64,000 nt of DNA from Dethiosulfatarculus sandiegensis (GCF_000931935.2 NZ_AZAC01000014.1:248001-312000), one strand, 5' to 3'; shown: positions 50,258-59,904, counted from the stretch's first letter. A program made the numbers and translations. Notes: generated by a model from the sequence alone, not told the origin.

Positions 50258-51541
50258 ATGGGTTCTGAGCTGACAAGACCAAAACGTCTGCCTCTTGCAA
50301 AAAAAATTTCAATCGGCCTGTTGGGGGGCCTTTTATGCCTGCCGGGCATGGCCCAGGCCGCTGAGCTGGACCCCGCTGTCCAGGCCCTGGTGAATGAGGT
50401 CAAGGAATTGCGTATGCGCCTGAACCAGATGGAGAGCCGTCTGGAAGATGCCAAAAAGAAGGCCGAAGCAGCCACGCTTCAAGCCGACAAGGCCAGGATG
50501 GAAGCCCGCAAGTCCACCAGCACCTCGCTCAAGGCCTCCAGCATGCTTTCAAAGGCTCAAGTGAAAAAGGCTGAAGGTGTGCTTACCGAAGCTGGTAAAC
50601 GCCTGACTATCGCCGGTGCGGTTGAGTTGGAAGGCTACTATGAGAAGATGGACCCCAAAAACGGCGAGGAGTCCAAAACCAGTGGGTTGGACCTGGCCAC
50701 AGCCGAAGTCTTCTTCACCGCCAATATAAATGATTACACCACAGGTGTGATCCACATGCTTTGGGAAGAAGGCGATGACGGTGTGGGCCTGGATGAAGGC
50801 TTCATCGTATTGGGCGATACCGAGGATATGCCTTTCTACCTCATGGGCGGCCGCATCTATCCTGCTATTGGTATGTTTGAGAGCTACTTTATTTCCGATC
50901 CCCTTACCTTGGAGGTGTTTGAAACCCAGGCCACAGCGGCCGAGGTGGGTTGGAACGGCGAATGGCTCAGTATTGGCGCAGGCCTTTACAACTCTGACGT
51001 AGCCGAGATTGATGATGCCCCTGACGACAACATCAATACCTTCTACGCCCGTGTACAGGTGGAGACTCCCGAAGAGATGTTGAACGGTGCTGTGGTCAAG
51101 GCCGGCGTTGCCTATACCAACAACATCGCAGGCAGTGATTTCCTGCGCGAGCAGGTGCCTGGCGACGGCCTGGATGATCTGGTCGGCGGTTGGTCTGTGA
51201 TGGCCGGCGTTGAGTTCGGCATGTTCGCCTTTACCGGTGAGTATGTGGCTGCCCTGGACGACTTCAAGGCTGGCGAGCTTGGCTTTGCCGGTGATGAAAA
51301 GGCCTCTCCTTCGGCTTACAACCTGGAACTGGCCTTTATGCCTTTGGATAAATGGACCTTTGCGGCCCGCTATGAAGGCACAAGCGACCTCTATGAAGAG
51401 CATCCCGAGCATCAGTACGGCCTGGCTGCCTCCTGGGAGTTCTTGCCCGACACCGCCTGGAGCGTGGAATATCTGCGCGGTGAGTTTGAGAATGACGACA
51501 CTCGCGACCTCGTGACAACCCAGCTGGCGGTTGCTTTCTAG
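50258..51541 (+). CDS. LbtU-family outer-membrane porin
   Basis: 427 aa. Signal peptide ending AQA near residue 34, a coiled-coil region (about 35-90; VNEVKELRMRLNQMESRLEDAKKKAEAA), then a beta-barrel with alternating aromatic strands ending in F. The pattern fits the LbtU family, whose founder is the legiobactin receptor of Legionella, so a TonB-independent iron or metal route is likely. Acidic surface loops (EEGDDGVGLDEG) are plausible cation traps. It closes the metal island. Confidence 0.8.
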   Translation: MGSELTRPKRLPLAKKISIGLLGGLLCLPGMAQAAELDPAVQALVNEVKELRMRLNQMESRLEDAKKKAEAATLQADKARMEARKSTSTSLKASSMLSKAQVKKAEGVLTEAGKRLTIAGAVELEGYYEKMDPKNGEESKTSGLDLATAEVFFTANINDYTTGVIHMLWEEGDDGVGLDEGFIVLGDTEDMPFYLMGGRIYPAIGMFESYFISDPLTLEVFETQATAAEVGWNGEWLSIGAGLYNSDVAEIDDAPDDNINTFYARVQVETPEEMLNGAVVKAGVAYTNNIAGSDFLREQVPGDGLDDLVGGWSVMAGVEFGMFAFTGEYVAALDDFKAGELGFAGDEKASPSAYNLELAFMPLDKWTFAARYEGTSDLYEEHPEHQYGLAASWEFLPDTAWSVEYLRGEFENDDTRDLVTTQLAVAF

Positions 51542-51557
51542 GCATTTCAATCCTAAG

Positions 51558-51587
51558 CCAAGGGAGCCTGACTGCGGGCTCCCTTGG
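51558..51587 (+). terminator. Terminator after the porin gene
   Basis: CCAAGGGAGCC and GGCTCCCTTGG arms with an 8-base loop; the T-run is weak. Confidence 0.75.
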
Positions 51588-51668
51588 TTGCCCGCCTTTA
51601 ATAGTGAAGGCCGTTATCTGTGCCTTATTCTTAGCGAACTTTAGGGTGGCTTCAAAAAAGAGAAAAAA

Positions 51669-52649
51669 ATGGTGAAGTTCAGGGCTCAGTGGGGGATACG
51701 CGCCAAACTTTGCGTGGCGCTTCTATTCATAATGGTTTTGCCCGGGCTGGTCATTCTTGTTTTGGTTGAGCCCCAAACCAAGCAGGACTATGACACTTGC
51801 CTGGCCGTGCTTCTGGCGTTGGCTGTTTCCCTTGTTTTTCCCCTGGCTCACCTGCTCGCCAGGTTTGTCATTGTGGCCGAGCTGGATAAAATTAATAAAT
51901 TTTGTCTGCAAGTGAGAAAAGGTAAAAGGGGCATTTTTTTCGATCTGCCTCTTCAAGCTGATGAGGAAAATGAGATCCTCACCTTGAAACGTAATCTGAA
52001 CTGGATGCTTTACGCCGTAAGCAGCAGGGAAAAAAGCCTTTATACTTATCTGGCGGAAACTAAAAAAGATAAAAATCGCTTCCAGAAGCTATCCACCCTG
52101 GATCCTTTGACTCAACTTTATAATCGGCGTTATTTTGATTCCAGGCTTCATAGGGCCATTGAGGAGTCATTGTCTGACGGCTCGGGTTTTTGCCTGGTTT
52201 TGATGGACTTAGACAGGTTTAAACAGGTAAACGACAGCTTTGGACATCAGGTTGGAGACCAGTTACTGGTTAGCCTGGCGACGAATATCAAAGATTCCAC
52301 CCGCAAGGCCGGTGACGTGGCCTTTCGCTATGGCGGTGATGAATTCGGGGTGCTTGTCTTTTCCGAAGACCCGGATGGAGTTGTAAAAGCTATGAAACGC
52401 ATCCTGGTGCGTCATGCGGTTTATATGGTTGGGGACTCCACCTTAAGCATGGGGATGGCCTATTTTAACCGCCAAGACAAGGCGGATGGAGATGTTAACG
52501 ATTTGTGCAGGGATTTGTTTGAACAGGCCGATCAGGCGGTTTACCAGGCCAAGAAAAAAGGGGGAGGACAGATTGTTTATGAAAAAAGTATGAAAAGAAG
52601 AGGGCGCAATAATCCACCTGACTTGACCCTTTTTGTTGGAAAAGGTTAG
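51669..52649 (+). CDS. Membrane diguanylate cyclase (GGDEF)
   Basis: 326 aa. Two N-terminal spans (about 15-35 and 42-65) leave almost no periplasmic sensor, then a HAMP-like linker (about 66-120) and a GGDEF domain (about 155-315; GGDEF exact, with DLDRFKQVND). The product-inhibition site is altered to KAGD (Lys for Arg), so feedback by cyclic di-GMP may be weak. It makes cyclic di-GMP. No strong ribosome site before the ATG. Confidence 0.9.
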   Translation: MVKFRAQWGIRAKLCVALLFIMVLPGLVILVLVEPQTKQDYDTCLAVLLALAVSLVFPLAHLLARFVIVAELDKINKFCLQVRKGKRGIFFDLPLQADEENEILTLKRNLNWMLYAVSSREKSLYTYLAETKKDKNRFQKLSTLDPLTQLYNRRYFDSRLHRAIEESLSDGSGFCLVLMDLDRFKQVNDSFGHQVGDQLLVSLATNIKDSTRKAGDVAFRYGGDEFGVLVFSEDPDGVVKAMKRILVRHAVYMVGDSTLSMGMAYFNRQDKADGDVNDLCRDLFEQADQAVYQAKKKGGGQIVYEKSMKRRGRNNPPDLTLFVGKG

Positions 52650-53034
52650 CTGTTGTCTGAATCTTTTAGATTTAATCTTTACACCAGACTCCCGCCTTTT
52701 TTAATTGCCGGAACCATATCAAGTATCTTCTATACCTGCTTGTTTTTATTGCTAAAATATTACGATAAGCGGGTGGAGGCCTTTTGATCGATCCAATCAG
52801 GCTCTTTGTTTTATCCTGTTAGATTGCTGTTTCACTGCATGCTTTACTGTAATAGTATTTTCTTTATCCTGCCAATTTGTCATTATAATACTTAGAAAAT
52901 CAAAGCATTTTCATGATCATCACGATCCTTCACCGTATTTGTCAAAGGTGACGCCTGCCTTGATGTGGATATAGCGAACAAGTCGCCTTTGAAATCTGCT
53001 TTTGAGCGGCTTGGTCTAAGCAAGGGAGTTGACC
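52650..53034. other. 385-bp AT-rich intergenic region
   Basis: No open frame, known RNA motif or clear promoter was found between the GGDEF gene and the hybrid kinase gene. It is richer in A and T than its neighbours. Confidence 0.5.
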
Positions 53035-55704
53035 GTGAATGAGTTAAATGTTGTACGCATGCACGTCCAGTCCGTAACAGCCAGGCTGGAGCGGGACATA
53101 ACCCGTTATTATGATGCGCTTTACGAAATGGAAAGGCTTTCTCTTCTGCTTTTCCGCACCCAAAAAGCAAGCCGCACAGTCATTGAAAAATGGCTTCTAA
53201 AAGAGGGGTTTCAAGAGGATGAGGATGGCTTCTGGCAAAGTCAGCCTCTGCTTGAAGCCTATCGTAAAGGCAAGGCTCCCAAAAATGCCATAAGTGTTTC
53301 CTGGGATGCGGCCATCAAGAATGATCCCCTGGCCAGGGAGCGAATGTATTGCCTGCGTGGAATCGGGCCTTTTCTTGAGGAAATTCACAACCGTCTGGCA
53401 GGGGCGGCCTGGATTTATTATCAGGATATCACCAATACTGCCCTGCAATATCCTTACATTGATCAAAGTACGGCCATTCCACATGATTTTGACTGGTCTA
53501 CCTATCATACCTGGCTCTCCGTGGACCCGGAGCACAACCCCGAGCGCGAGGTCAGGTGGACACCGCCTTCGGTTGATTACGCCGGCGAAGGGGCTATTCT
53601 TTCCATTTCCATACCCGTTTACCAAAGAGATGAGTTCCAGGGGCTGTGGAGCATTGATGTGCCGATGCGGGTATTGCTCACCAACTATGAAATAGAGACT
53701 CTTTTACCGGGCCAGGAGAATTTTATCCTGGACAGAGATGGCAAGATAGTGGTCCACCCGGTGATCGTCACTGCCATTGATAAGGAAAAGGGCAGTGTTT
53801 TTCAGCAGGATAAAAGGGCTCTGGGCCCTGATTTTGCAGAGCTTGACATGATTGAGCTCATGGAAAAGGGGCAAGGGCAGCTGGAGCTTAAAAATAAAGA
53901 TGGTGCGGATTGCATTGGGTATTACAACGCCATTAAGCAGATCGGCTGGTCTATTTTTGCCATATTCCCCAAGAAAAGTCTTTTTGAGATTTTTACCAGT
54001 GACATGACCGACGCCTTTGAGCGAATCAAGCGTGGTGATTTGTCTTTTCGCATTGAAAATCACACAGCTATTGATCAGGCCCAGTCTCTTATCAATGGCT
54101 ACAACGAGATGGCCAGGGAGCTGGAGGCCCAGGAAGCAAAGCGCAGAAAAGCGGAAAATGATTTAAAGGACAGCGAACACCGCCTGGCCAAGGCACAGGC
54201 CCTGGCCCATGTGGGCAGTTGGGAGCTTGTCTTGCCGGAAAACCACCTGACCATGTCCCAAGAGCTGTACCGGATAGTCGGCCTGCCCGAAAATCGTGCA
54301 GTCAGGCCTGGGCATATTTTGAAAATGGTTCACCCGGAAGACAAAGAAAAGGCCCAAGACCTTTTTCAGAGGGCGATTGAAAATGAAAAATCCTTAAGCT
54401 TTGAGATGCGCATAATTCGTCCGGACAAAGAGCAGCGCTGGATAAGGAATGAGGGAGAGATCCATTACAACCGGGCAGGGGAAGTGATCCGGATTTTCGG
54501 CGCCACCCAAGACATTACCGTTCAGAAGCTCGCCGAGCAGGAACGCAATGCCCTTGAGAAACAGTTGCGACAGGCCCAGAAGATGGAGGCAATAGGAACT
54601 TTGGCCGGTGGCGTGGCCCATGATTTCAATAATATCCTGCAGGCCATAGCCGGTTATGTGGAGCTTATGATAGCCGACCGCGAATTGAGCCAGGAGCACA
54701 GGGAGCAGATGGTCAGGGTGAACGGCGCGGTTTTGCGGGCAGCTGAGCTGGTCCGTCGCCTTTTGACCTTCAGCCGTAAGGTCGAGGCCGCCTTTAAACC
54801 CTTGGACCTCAATAAGCAGATTTTGGCCACCATGCGGCTTTTGGAGCGCACTTTGCCGAAGATGATCAGCATTGAATTGGACCTGGCCGATGAGTTGCCG
54901 GTCATAAAGGCCGACCCCAGCCAGTTGGAGCAGATACTGATGAATCTGGGGACCAATGCCAGGGATGCCATGCCTGATGGCGGCAAGTTCTTCATAAGTA
55001 CTGAAACTGTTTTTTTAGCTGCGGGAGATCGTTCGATTAACATGAATCTTGAAAAGGGCGAGTATGTTCAGATCACAATCACGGACAATGGCCACGGCAT
55101 GGATCAAGAAACCAGTCAGCACATTTTCGAGCCTTTTTTCACCACCAAGGGAGTGGGCAGGGGCACCGGACTGGGGCTTTCCACGGTCTATGGAGTGGTG
55201 AGAAACCATGGCGGTCATATTGAGTGTTTTAGCGAGCCCGGTTTGGGAACCACCTTTAAAATACTCATCCCCGTGCCTACGGAAAAATTGCCTGAGGAGG
55301 AAGAAGTGAAGCCCGCAAGCCAGAATATCAAAGGCGGAGATGAGACCATAATGGTGGTGGATGATGACAGGGCTGTGCTTGATGTAGCCCTTAAGATGCT
55401 TGAACGCAATGGTTATGAGGTGATTACCGCGGGCAGCGGGGAAGAGGCAATCGAGATCTATGAAAAACACGGGAACGGACTGGACTTGGTGATCATGGAT
55501 TTGGGCATGCCGGGAATCGGTGGCTACAAGGCTCTTAAAAAGATAGTAAAAATCAATTCAAAGGCAAAGGTTCTCATTTCCAGCGGCTATTCCCCGGACG
55601 GGGCAGAGGTCCGCGACAAGGATTCACTGGCGGCCGGTTTTGTGGGCAAGCCCTATCAATTGGCCGACATGCTGAGAACCATAAGGGATGTGTTGGATGG
55701 GTGA
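53035..55704 (+). CDS. Hybrid histidine kinase with a Cache-like domain but no membrane span
   Basis: 889 aa from GTG 53035 (AGGGAG six bases upstream). A Cache-type sensor (about 5-325; YAGEGAILSISIPVYQ and WSIDVPMRVLL segments) leads to a HAMP-like helix pair (about 325-370), a PAS domain (about 395-500), HisKA (GGVAHDFNNILQ), HATPase_c (DNGHGMD, GTGLGLSTVYG) and a C-terminal receiver (acceptor in LVIMDLGMPG). No hydrophobic stretch long enough for a membrane helix flanks the Cache domain, so it looks cytoplasmic, unusual for this fold. No cognate partner is adjacent. Confidence 0.88.
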   Translation: MNELNVVRMHVQSVTARLERDITRYYDALYEMERLSLLLFRTQKASRTVIEKWLLKEGFQEDEDGFWQSQPLLEAYRKGKAPKNAISVSWDAAIKNDPLARERMYCLRGIGPFLEEIHNRLAGAAWIYYQDITNTALQYPYIDQSTAIPHDFDWSTYHTWLSVDPEHNPEREVRWTPPSVDYAGEGAILSISIPVYQRDEFQGLWSIDVPMRVLLTNYEIETLLPGQENFILDRDGKIVVHPVIVTAIDKEKGSVFQQDKRALGPDFAELDMIELMEKGQGQLELKNKDGADCIGYYNAIKQIGWSIFAIFPKKSLFEIFTSDMTDAFERIKRGDLSFRIENHTAIDQAQSLINGYNEMARELEAQEAKRRKAENDLKDSEHRLAKAQALAHVGSWELVLPENHLTMSQELYRIVGLPENRAVRPGHILKMVHPEDKEKAQDLFQRAIENEKSLSFEMRIIRPDKEQRWIRNEGEIHYNRAGEVIRIFGATQDITVQKLAEQERNALEKQLRQAQKMEAIGTLAGGVAHDFNNILQAIAGYVELMIADRELSQEHREQMVRVNGAVLRAAELVRRLLTFSRKVEAAFKPLDLNKQILATMRLLERTLPKMISIELDLADELPVIKADPSQLEQILMNLGTNARDAMPDGGKFFISTETVFLAAGDRSINMNLEKGEYVQITITDNGHGMDQETSQHIFEPFFTTKGVGRGTGLGLSTVYGVVRNHGGHIECFSEPGLGTTFKILIPVPTEKLPEEEEVKPASQNIKGGDETIMVVDDDRAVLDVALKMLERNGYEVITAGSGEEAIEIYEKHGNGLDLVIMDLGMPGIGGYKALKKIVKINSKAKVLISSGYSPDGAEVRDKDSLAAGFVGKPYQLADMLRTIRDVLDG

Positions 55705-55728
55705 GGATTTTTGCGCCGCATTAATGCG

Positions 55729-55766
55729 AAATGCCCGGCGGCCCTAAGCCCACCGGGCATTTTTTC
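55729..55766. terminator. Bidirectional terminator
   Basis: ATGCCCGG and CCGGGCAT arms, flanked by AAA and TTTTTT, between the convergent kinase and amidohydrolase genes. Confidence 0.9.
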
Positions 55767-55782
55767 GGGGAAACGAGGCGCC

Positions 55783-56946
55783 TTAAGAAAGCAGTTTAAC
55801 AACCGCCTTGGCAAATATATCAACACCTAAGGCCAGCACCCTTTCGTCAATATCAAAATAAGGTGAATGCAGGGGATATACGATGCCTTTGTCCTGGTTG
55901 CGGCTGCCCAGGCGGATTATGGTGCCCGGGATCTGCTCTGCGTAAAAAGCGAAATCCTCTCCGCCGGTTGTGGGCGGCAGCCACAATACGTTTTCTTCGC
56001 CTACCACTTGGGCCGCGGTTTCATGCATAAAGGTGGATACTTCGGCGTCGTTGATCACCGGGGGATTGCCGGTGCGCAAGGTGAGTTCGCAGTTTAGGCC
56101 GTAGGTTTCGGATATGCCCTTGGCTATTTCCTGAAGCCGTTTTAGCAATGTTTTTCTGACTTCATGGGTCAGGGCCCTTATGGTTCCCTTTATTTCCACC
56201 TCCTGGGGGATGACGTTAAAGGTTCTGCCCCCGTTTATGGCTCCAATGGTGATAACTCCGGCCTCCAGGGGGTCTATGCTGCGTGAGACCACGGTCTGCA
56301 CAGCCTGGATAAAGGCGCCGGTGGCTACAACCGGATCAACGCACTGGTGGGGCCTGGCCCCATGTCCGCCCTTTCCCTTCATCAAGGCAATAAAGGTGTC
56401 TGTGGATGCATGGCTTTTGGTCTTGGCTATGCCGATTTTCCCATAGTCCACATCAGGAAAAAGATGACCGGCCAGTATCCAGTCCACCTTGGGGTTTTCG
56501 AGAACCCCGCGGTTGATGAGTTTTCGGGCGCCCTGGCCGCCTTCTTCGGCGGGTTGGAAAATAAATTTTACATTGCCGTTTAATTCTTTTGCCTTGCCGG
56601 ATTCAACCAGCCATTTGGCCACACCAAGCATAATGGTGGTGTTGGCATCATGCCCGCATGCGTGCATAATTCCTTGGTTACGGGACTTGTGTTCCACATC
56701 TGTAAGCTCATCCAAAGGCAGGGCGTCCATATCCGCCCTCAGGCCAATAGTGCGTCCGCCCTCTTTATTTTTAATGAGCCCCACAACGCCTGTTACATCA
56801 TCAAAGGTGCGGGTCTCTATATTGAGGTCTTCCAATATGGATTTAACCAGCTCTGTAGTGATTTTTTCCTGATAGGCTAGTTCAGGTTTCATGTGTATTT
56901 GACGCCTGGTGTTAACCAGCCATTCTGAAATATTTCTGGGCTCCAT
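55783..56946 (-). CDS. M20-family amidohydrolase (IAA-amino acid/hippurate hydrolase type)
   Basis: 387 aa. Metal-binding motifs HACGHD (near residue 95) and EEGGQGA (near 135) and the C-terminal TGGEDFAFY match subfamily M20D. It removes acyl groups from N-acyl amino acids using one or two metal ions. No signal peptide, so cytoplasmic. AAGGA precedes the ATG. A perfect palindrome lies about 55 bp upstream. A broad family; the substrate cannot be named. Confidence 0.9.
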   Translation of the reverse strand: MEPRNISEWLVNTRRQIHMKPELAYQEKITTELVKSILEDLNIETRTFDDVTGVVGLIKNKEGGRTIGLRADMDALPLDELTDVEHKSRNQGIMHACGHDANTTIMLGVAKWLVESGKAKELNGNVKFIFQPAEEGGQGARKLINRGVLENPKVDWILAGHLFPDVDYGKIGIAKTKSHASTDTFIALMKGKGGHGARPHQCVDPVVATGAFIQAVQTVVSRSIDPLEAGVITIGAINGGRTFNVIPQEVEIKGTIRALTHEVRKTLLKRLQEIAKGISETYGLNCELTLRTGNPPVINDAEVSTFMHETAAQVVGEENVLWLPPTTGGEDFAFYAEQIPGTIIRLGSRNQDKGIVYPLHSPYFDIDERVLALGVDIFAKAVVKLLS

Positions 56947-57282
56947 GAATTCCTTCCCGGTTTGGTTTAATGGGTGGCAAGGTTGATATCCTTACAAGGT
57001 TGATTAACTAGTTAATCTATTTTTATTAAAAACATCAAGCTTCTAAAAAAAATAATCCGGCCGCGAGGCCAGCTGTCTTAATATGCCTTTATTTTACCCC
57101 CAGATTAAGGAGGTTGACTGAAAATGTAATAAAAAACTACTATTATAATTATGTAACCTATTATTTAAAGGAGTTTTCCCAAGCACAGACTCTCCTTTGC
57201 CTGCCCCATAAGCGCCGTTTACTTGAGGTTTTTAGACCAATAAAGAGCCTTTTAAAATCTCTTATGGAGAAAGGCGGAGAAA
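56947..57282. other. 336-bp divergent gap with a candidate operator
   Basis: Between the divergent M20 gene and the BsuPI-domain gene. It contains the 16-bp palindrome listed separately and a small GGCC-rich inverted repeat near 57058-57071, in otherwise AT-rich sequence. A frame at 57114-57377 overlaps the next gene and looks spurious. Confidence 0.5.
57002..57017. promoter_or_regulatory. Perfect palindrome GATTAACTAGTTAATC
   Basis: A 16-bp exact palindrome 55 bp upstream of the M20 gene. It matches GATTAATGAGTTAATA at 13351 in 13 of 16 positions, upstream of the amidase gene. Likely a regulator operator; the regulator is not identified. Confidence 0.5.
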
Positions 57283-57924
57283 ATGGCTGTTTTCGAGGGG
57301 TATCTTTTTTCCAAGCTTCACCTGATCGGGTCCAAGTCCGAAGGTGTCTCCTATTTTTTACAGCTCTCAGACTATGAGGAGGTTTATGTAACTAAAAAAG
57401 CGGTGCTTTGGCAGCAAGACGAGGTTTTACATCCCTACCTGAATCAAAAGGTGAGCATAAAGGGGGAACTTGTCCAGGGGGCCTTGCAATATGAAGAGAT
57501 AAGCCCTCTGGGTTATCTGGGCATTCGTACGGACCGCCAGGAAGGCATGGAGGTGGAACTGGCCGCAAAACCGGCGATTATCTATCTTCCCAAGGAAGGC
57601 GAAACTCCTTTTTTGCCTTTAACCATGACCCTTTCCGCCATCTGGACCAAGCGCAGTGTATGGCACGGGCTTTGCCCCACCTCGCAGATCTATGATTTCT
57701 GGGCCGAGTTCAACGGCAAGGAAATATGGCGCTGGAGCGCAGACCGTGTATTCATGCCGGTGGTGACCCAAGTGGTCATGACCGGACATGTGCCTTATCA
57801 CTATAGTGAGTCCTGGCTTATCCCCCCTGAAGCCATCTCCGAACCCGGGACCTTGATGCTGAACGGGATTTATATCCCCACAGGACAGGAAGACTCCCTG
57901 GGTATTCAGGTAAAGTCCGATTAA
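57283..57924 (+). CDS. BsuPI-type proteinase-inhibitor domain protein
   Basis: 213 aa, no signal peptide. An N-terminal OB-like beta region (about 1-90; YLNQKVSIKGELVQG) is followed by a domain that matches BsuPI, the intracellular proteinase inhibitor of Bacillus (about 105-205; SQIYDFWAEFNGKEIWRWSADRVFM is its hallmark pattern). BsuPI-type domains may inhibit subtilisin-like proteases. The fused N-terminal domain is extra. GGAG lies four bases before the ATG. A terminator follows. Confidence 0.65.
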   Translation: MAVFEGYLFSKLHLIGSKSEGVSYFLQLSDYEEVYVTKKAVLWQQDEVLHPYLNQKVSIKGELVQGALQYEEISPLGYLGIRTDRQEGMEVELAAKPAIIYLPKEGETPFLPLTMTLSAIWTKRSVWHGLCPTSQIYDFWAEFNGKEIWRWSADRVFMPVVTQVVMTGHVPYHYSESWLIPPEAISEPGTLMLNGIYIPTGQEDSLGIQVKSD

Positions 57925-57935
57925 AAGCGGTCCGG

Positions 57936-57971
57936 ACCGGCAGGTTGTTGTTAAACAGCCTGCCGGTTTTC
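57936..57971. terminator. Bidirectional terminator
   Basis: ACCGGCAGG and CCTGCCGGT arms with further CAG/TTG pairing inside, followed by TTTTC. It separates the BsuPI gene from the convergent cyclase gene and overlaps the latter's end. Confidence 0.8.
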
Positions 57972-59684
57972 TTTTGGGGCCTTGTCTATGGCGTGCAGGG
58001 TCATTGCTGCTTCCACACCCTTTAGTTTCGCCTCAAAACTGCGTATAAGGCTCACCTCAAAGCCAAGGGCTTTTAAAAAATTGCTGGAGGCCACGATTTC
58101 GCCGCCTTGCGCCTGGGATTGAATGCGATGGGTTACATTGACCGGACCGCCGACTATGCCGTATTTCGCCCTGGTTTTGGAACCGATGTTTCCCACCACC
58201 ACCTCGCCTGCGTGCAGGCCTATGCCGGTTTGCAACTCGGGTAATCCCTGCTCAAGGGCCGAATGGTTGAACTGGTTGGTTTTATCTCTCAGTTCCAGGG
58301 AGCAATAAAGGGCGCGGCCGGTTGACCGGCCCAGGTCTTTTTCCGGGTTGTCAAAAAACACCAGGACCGCATCCCCCAGAAAATCCACAATAATGCCCTT
58401 GTGCTTTTGGATTACATCAATAACCACCGAGAGGTAGCGGTTGATTACGGCTATGGTTTTCTCCGGGCTCAGCTCTTCGCACAAGGGGGTGAATCCCCTT
58501 ATATCGGTCATCATTATGGCGACAGCCCTTTTTTCTCCGCCCAGGCTGCCCGCCCTGGGATCAGCCATCAACTCTTTAGCTATGGCCGGGTCCATGTAGC
58601 GGCCAAAGGTGTCTCTGATCATGTCCCTTTCTTCAAGTCCCTTTACCATGGCGTTGAATTCATGGGCAAGGGTTTGGAATTCATCCCTGGTCTCCGGAGA
58701 AGGGATCTCTGCGTAATTACCTTGTGCTATATCCTTGGCCGCTTGGGTGAGGGTCTGCACCTGGGCTGCGACTTTACCGGTAACCTTTAGAATAAGCACC
58801 AAAACCAGGCCAATGCAGAGAAAACCCACCAAAACATATTGCCGTAAAAAGCTGAATATGGGGCTCAAGACCTTATCGCCGGGGGCAAAAAGCACCAGGC
58901 TCCAGGGCGCTTTTTTCAGACGGTGCCAGCCGCTTACTATTTCAGCAGGGTGTCCCGGCCCCAAAAGGGTTCCATATTCTTTTTTGGCCAGTTCAGAGAG
59001 GGTTTTTTGCATAAAGGCGTGGTTTGCGATTTGGTTGAGGCCTTCTTGGTTTTTATCAGGCCGGGTCTGGGTGAGTATCTTGCCGGATTTGTCCAGAAGC
59101 AAAACAGTTTCAGTCCGCCACCAGGAAAGGGCCTGAAGTTCCTGTAATAAATACTTGAAACTTAAAACTATTTCTAGATTTCCCAACTTTTGGTTGTCCG
59201 GGTCCGTCAAGGTGAATGCAATTGTTACGGTTTTTTCTTCCGCCTGGGTGTCGTAGGTGGGGGAGGTGACTTTGGTTATGGATGCCCGGTGGGGGCTCAT
59301 TCCCATGGCCTCTCTAAAACGCCCCATGCCTCGCCCCGGCCCCGGCCTGTGCCGGTCTCCGCCCGGTTGATTATTATCTGTTTCCTTAAAGGTAACTCTC
59401 ACCACACCCGGGATGCGGTTTAATTCCTTTTCCCATTGTGGCAGGGAGATCCCCTGAGCGGCCCCCATGCTGCTCATAAGGGTGATGGCTTCCACAGGGC
59501 GGCTCAGGCGCATGTCTATGGTGTGGGCTGCTCTTTCCAGACTAAAAAGCGCGTTTTCGCGCCAGCCCTCCAAAAGGCTTTCCCTGGTTTGGACAAAGCC
59601 CAATATTCCCAGGCCGGTGAGCAAAGCGGCCACAGGCAGCAGCAGAAAAATAATCAGTCTTTGTCGCAAACTTTTGGGCCTCAT
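57951..59684 (-). CDS. Membrane class III adenylate/guanylate cyclase
   Basis: 577 aa. N-terminal span (about 10-30), periplasmic sensor region (about 35-285), second span (about 290-312), HAMP (about 312-365) and a class III cyclase domain (about 385-560). Metal-binding Asp residues are in MTDIRGF and FLGDAVLVFF, and the GGPVNVTHRIQ segment carries the transition-state Asn and Arg. It makes cAMP (or cGMP) in response to an extracellular signal. No cAMP receptor is adjacent. Confidence 0.9.
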   Translation of the reverse strand: MRPKSLRQRLIIFLLLPVAALLTGLGILGFVQTRESLLEGWRENALFSLERAAHTIDMRLSRPVEAITLMSSMGAAQGISLPQWEKELNRIPGVVRVTFKETDNNQPGGDRHRPGPGRGMGRFREAMGMSPHRASITKVTSPTYDTQAEEKTVTIAFTLTDPDNQKLGNLEIVLSFKYLLQELQALSWWRTETVLLLDKSGKILTQTRPDKNQEGLNQIANHAFMQKTLSELAKKEYGTLLGPGHPAEIVSGWHRLKKAPWSLVLFAPGDKVLSPIFSFLRQYVLVGFLCIGLVLVLILKVTGKVAAQVQTLTQAAKDIAQGNYAEIPSPETRDEFQTLAHEFNAMVKGLEERDMIRDTFGRYMDPAIAKELMADPRAGSLGGEKRAVAIMMTDIRGFTPLCEELSPEKTIAVINRYLSVVIDVIQKHKGIIVDFLGDAVLVFFDNPEKDLGRSTGRALYCSLELRDKTNQFNHSALEQGLPELQTGIGLHAGEVVVGNIGSKTRAKYGIVGGPVNVTHRIQSQAQGGEIVASSNFLKALGFEVSLIRSFEAKLKGVEAAMTLHAIDKAPKENRQAV

Positions 59685-59904
59685 AACGCGCCTTTGAGGT
59701 TAGCGGGAATAATCAGATAAATAAAAATACAATCAAGGTGTTTGTTTCATTCTAGCGGGTTGATTCAGGTTACAGGCCCAAAAAAAGGGTTTTTCAATCA
59801 TTAATGAAAAAGCGGGTTGCTTCGGGTTTAGCAGTTTTTATTGAAATGGGTGTAAAAGGATTTGGCAGGGAGTCGGCGCCTGTCAGGTAATTGAATTATG
59901 ACCC

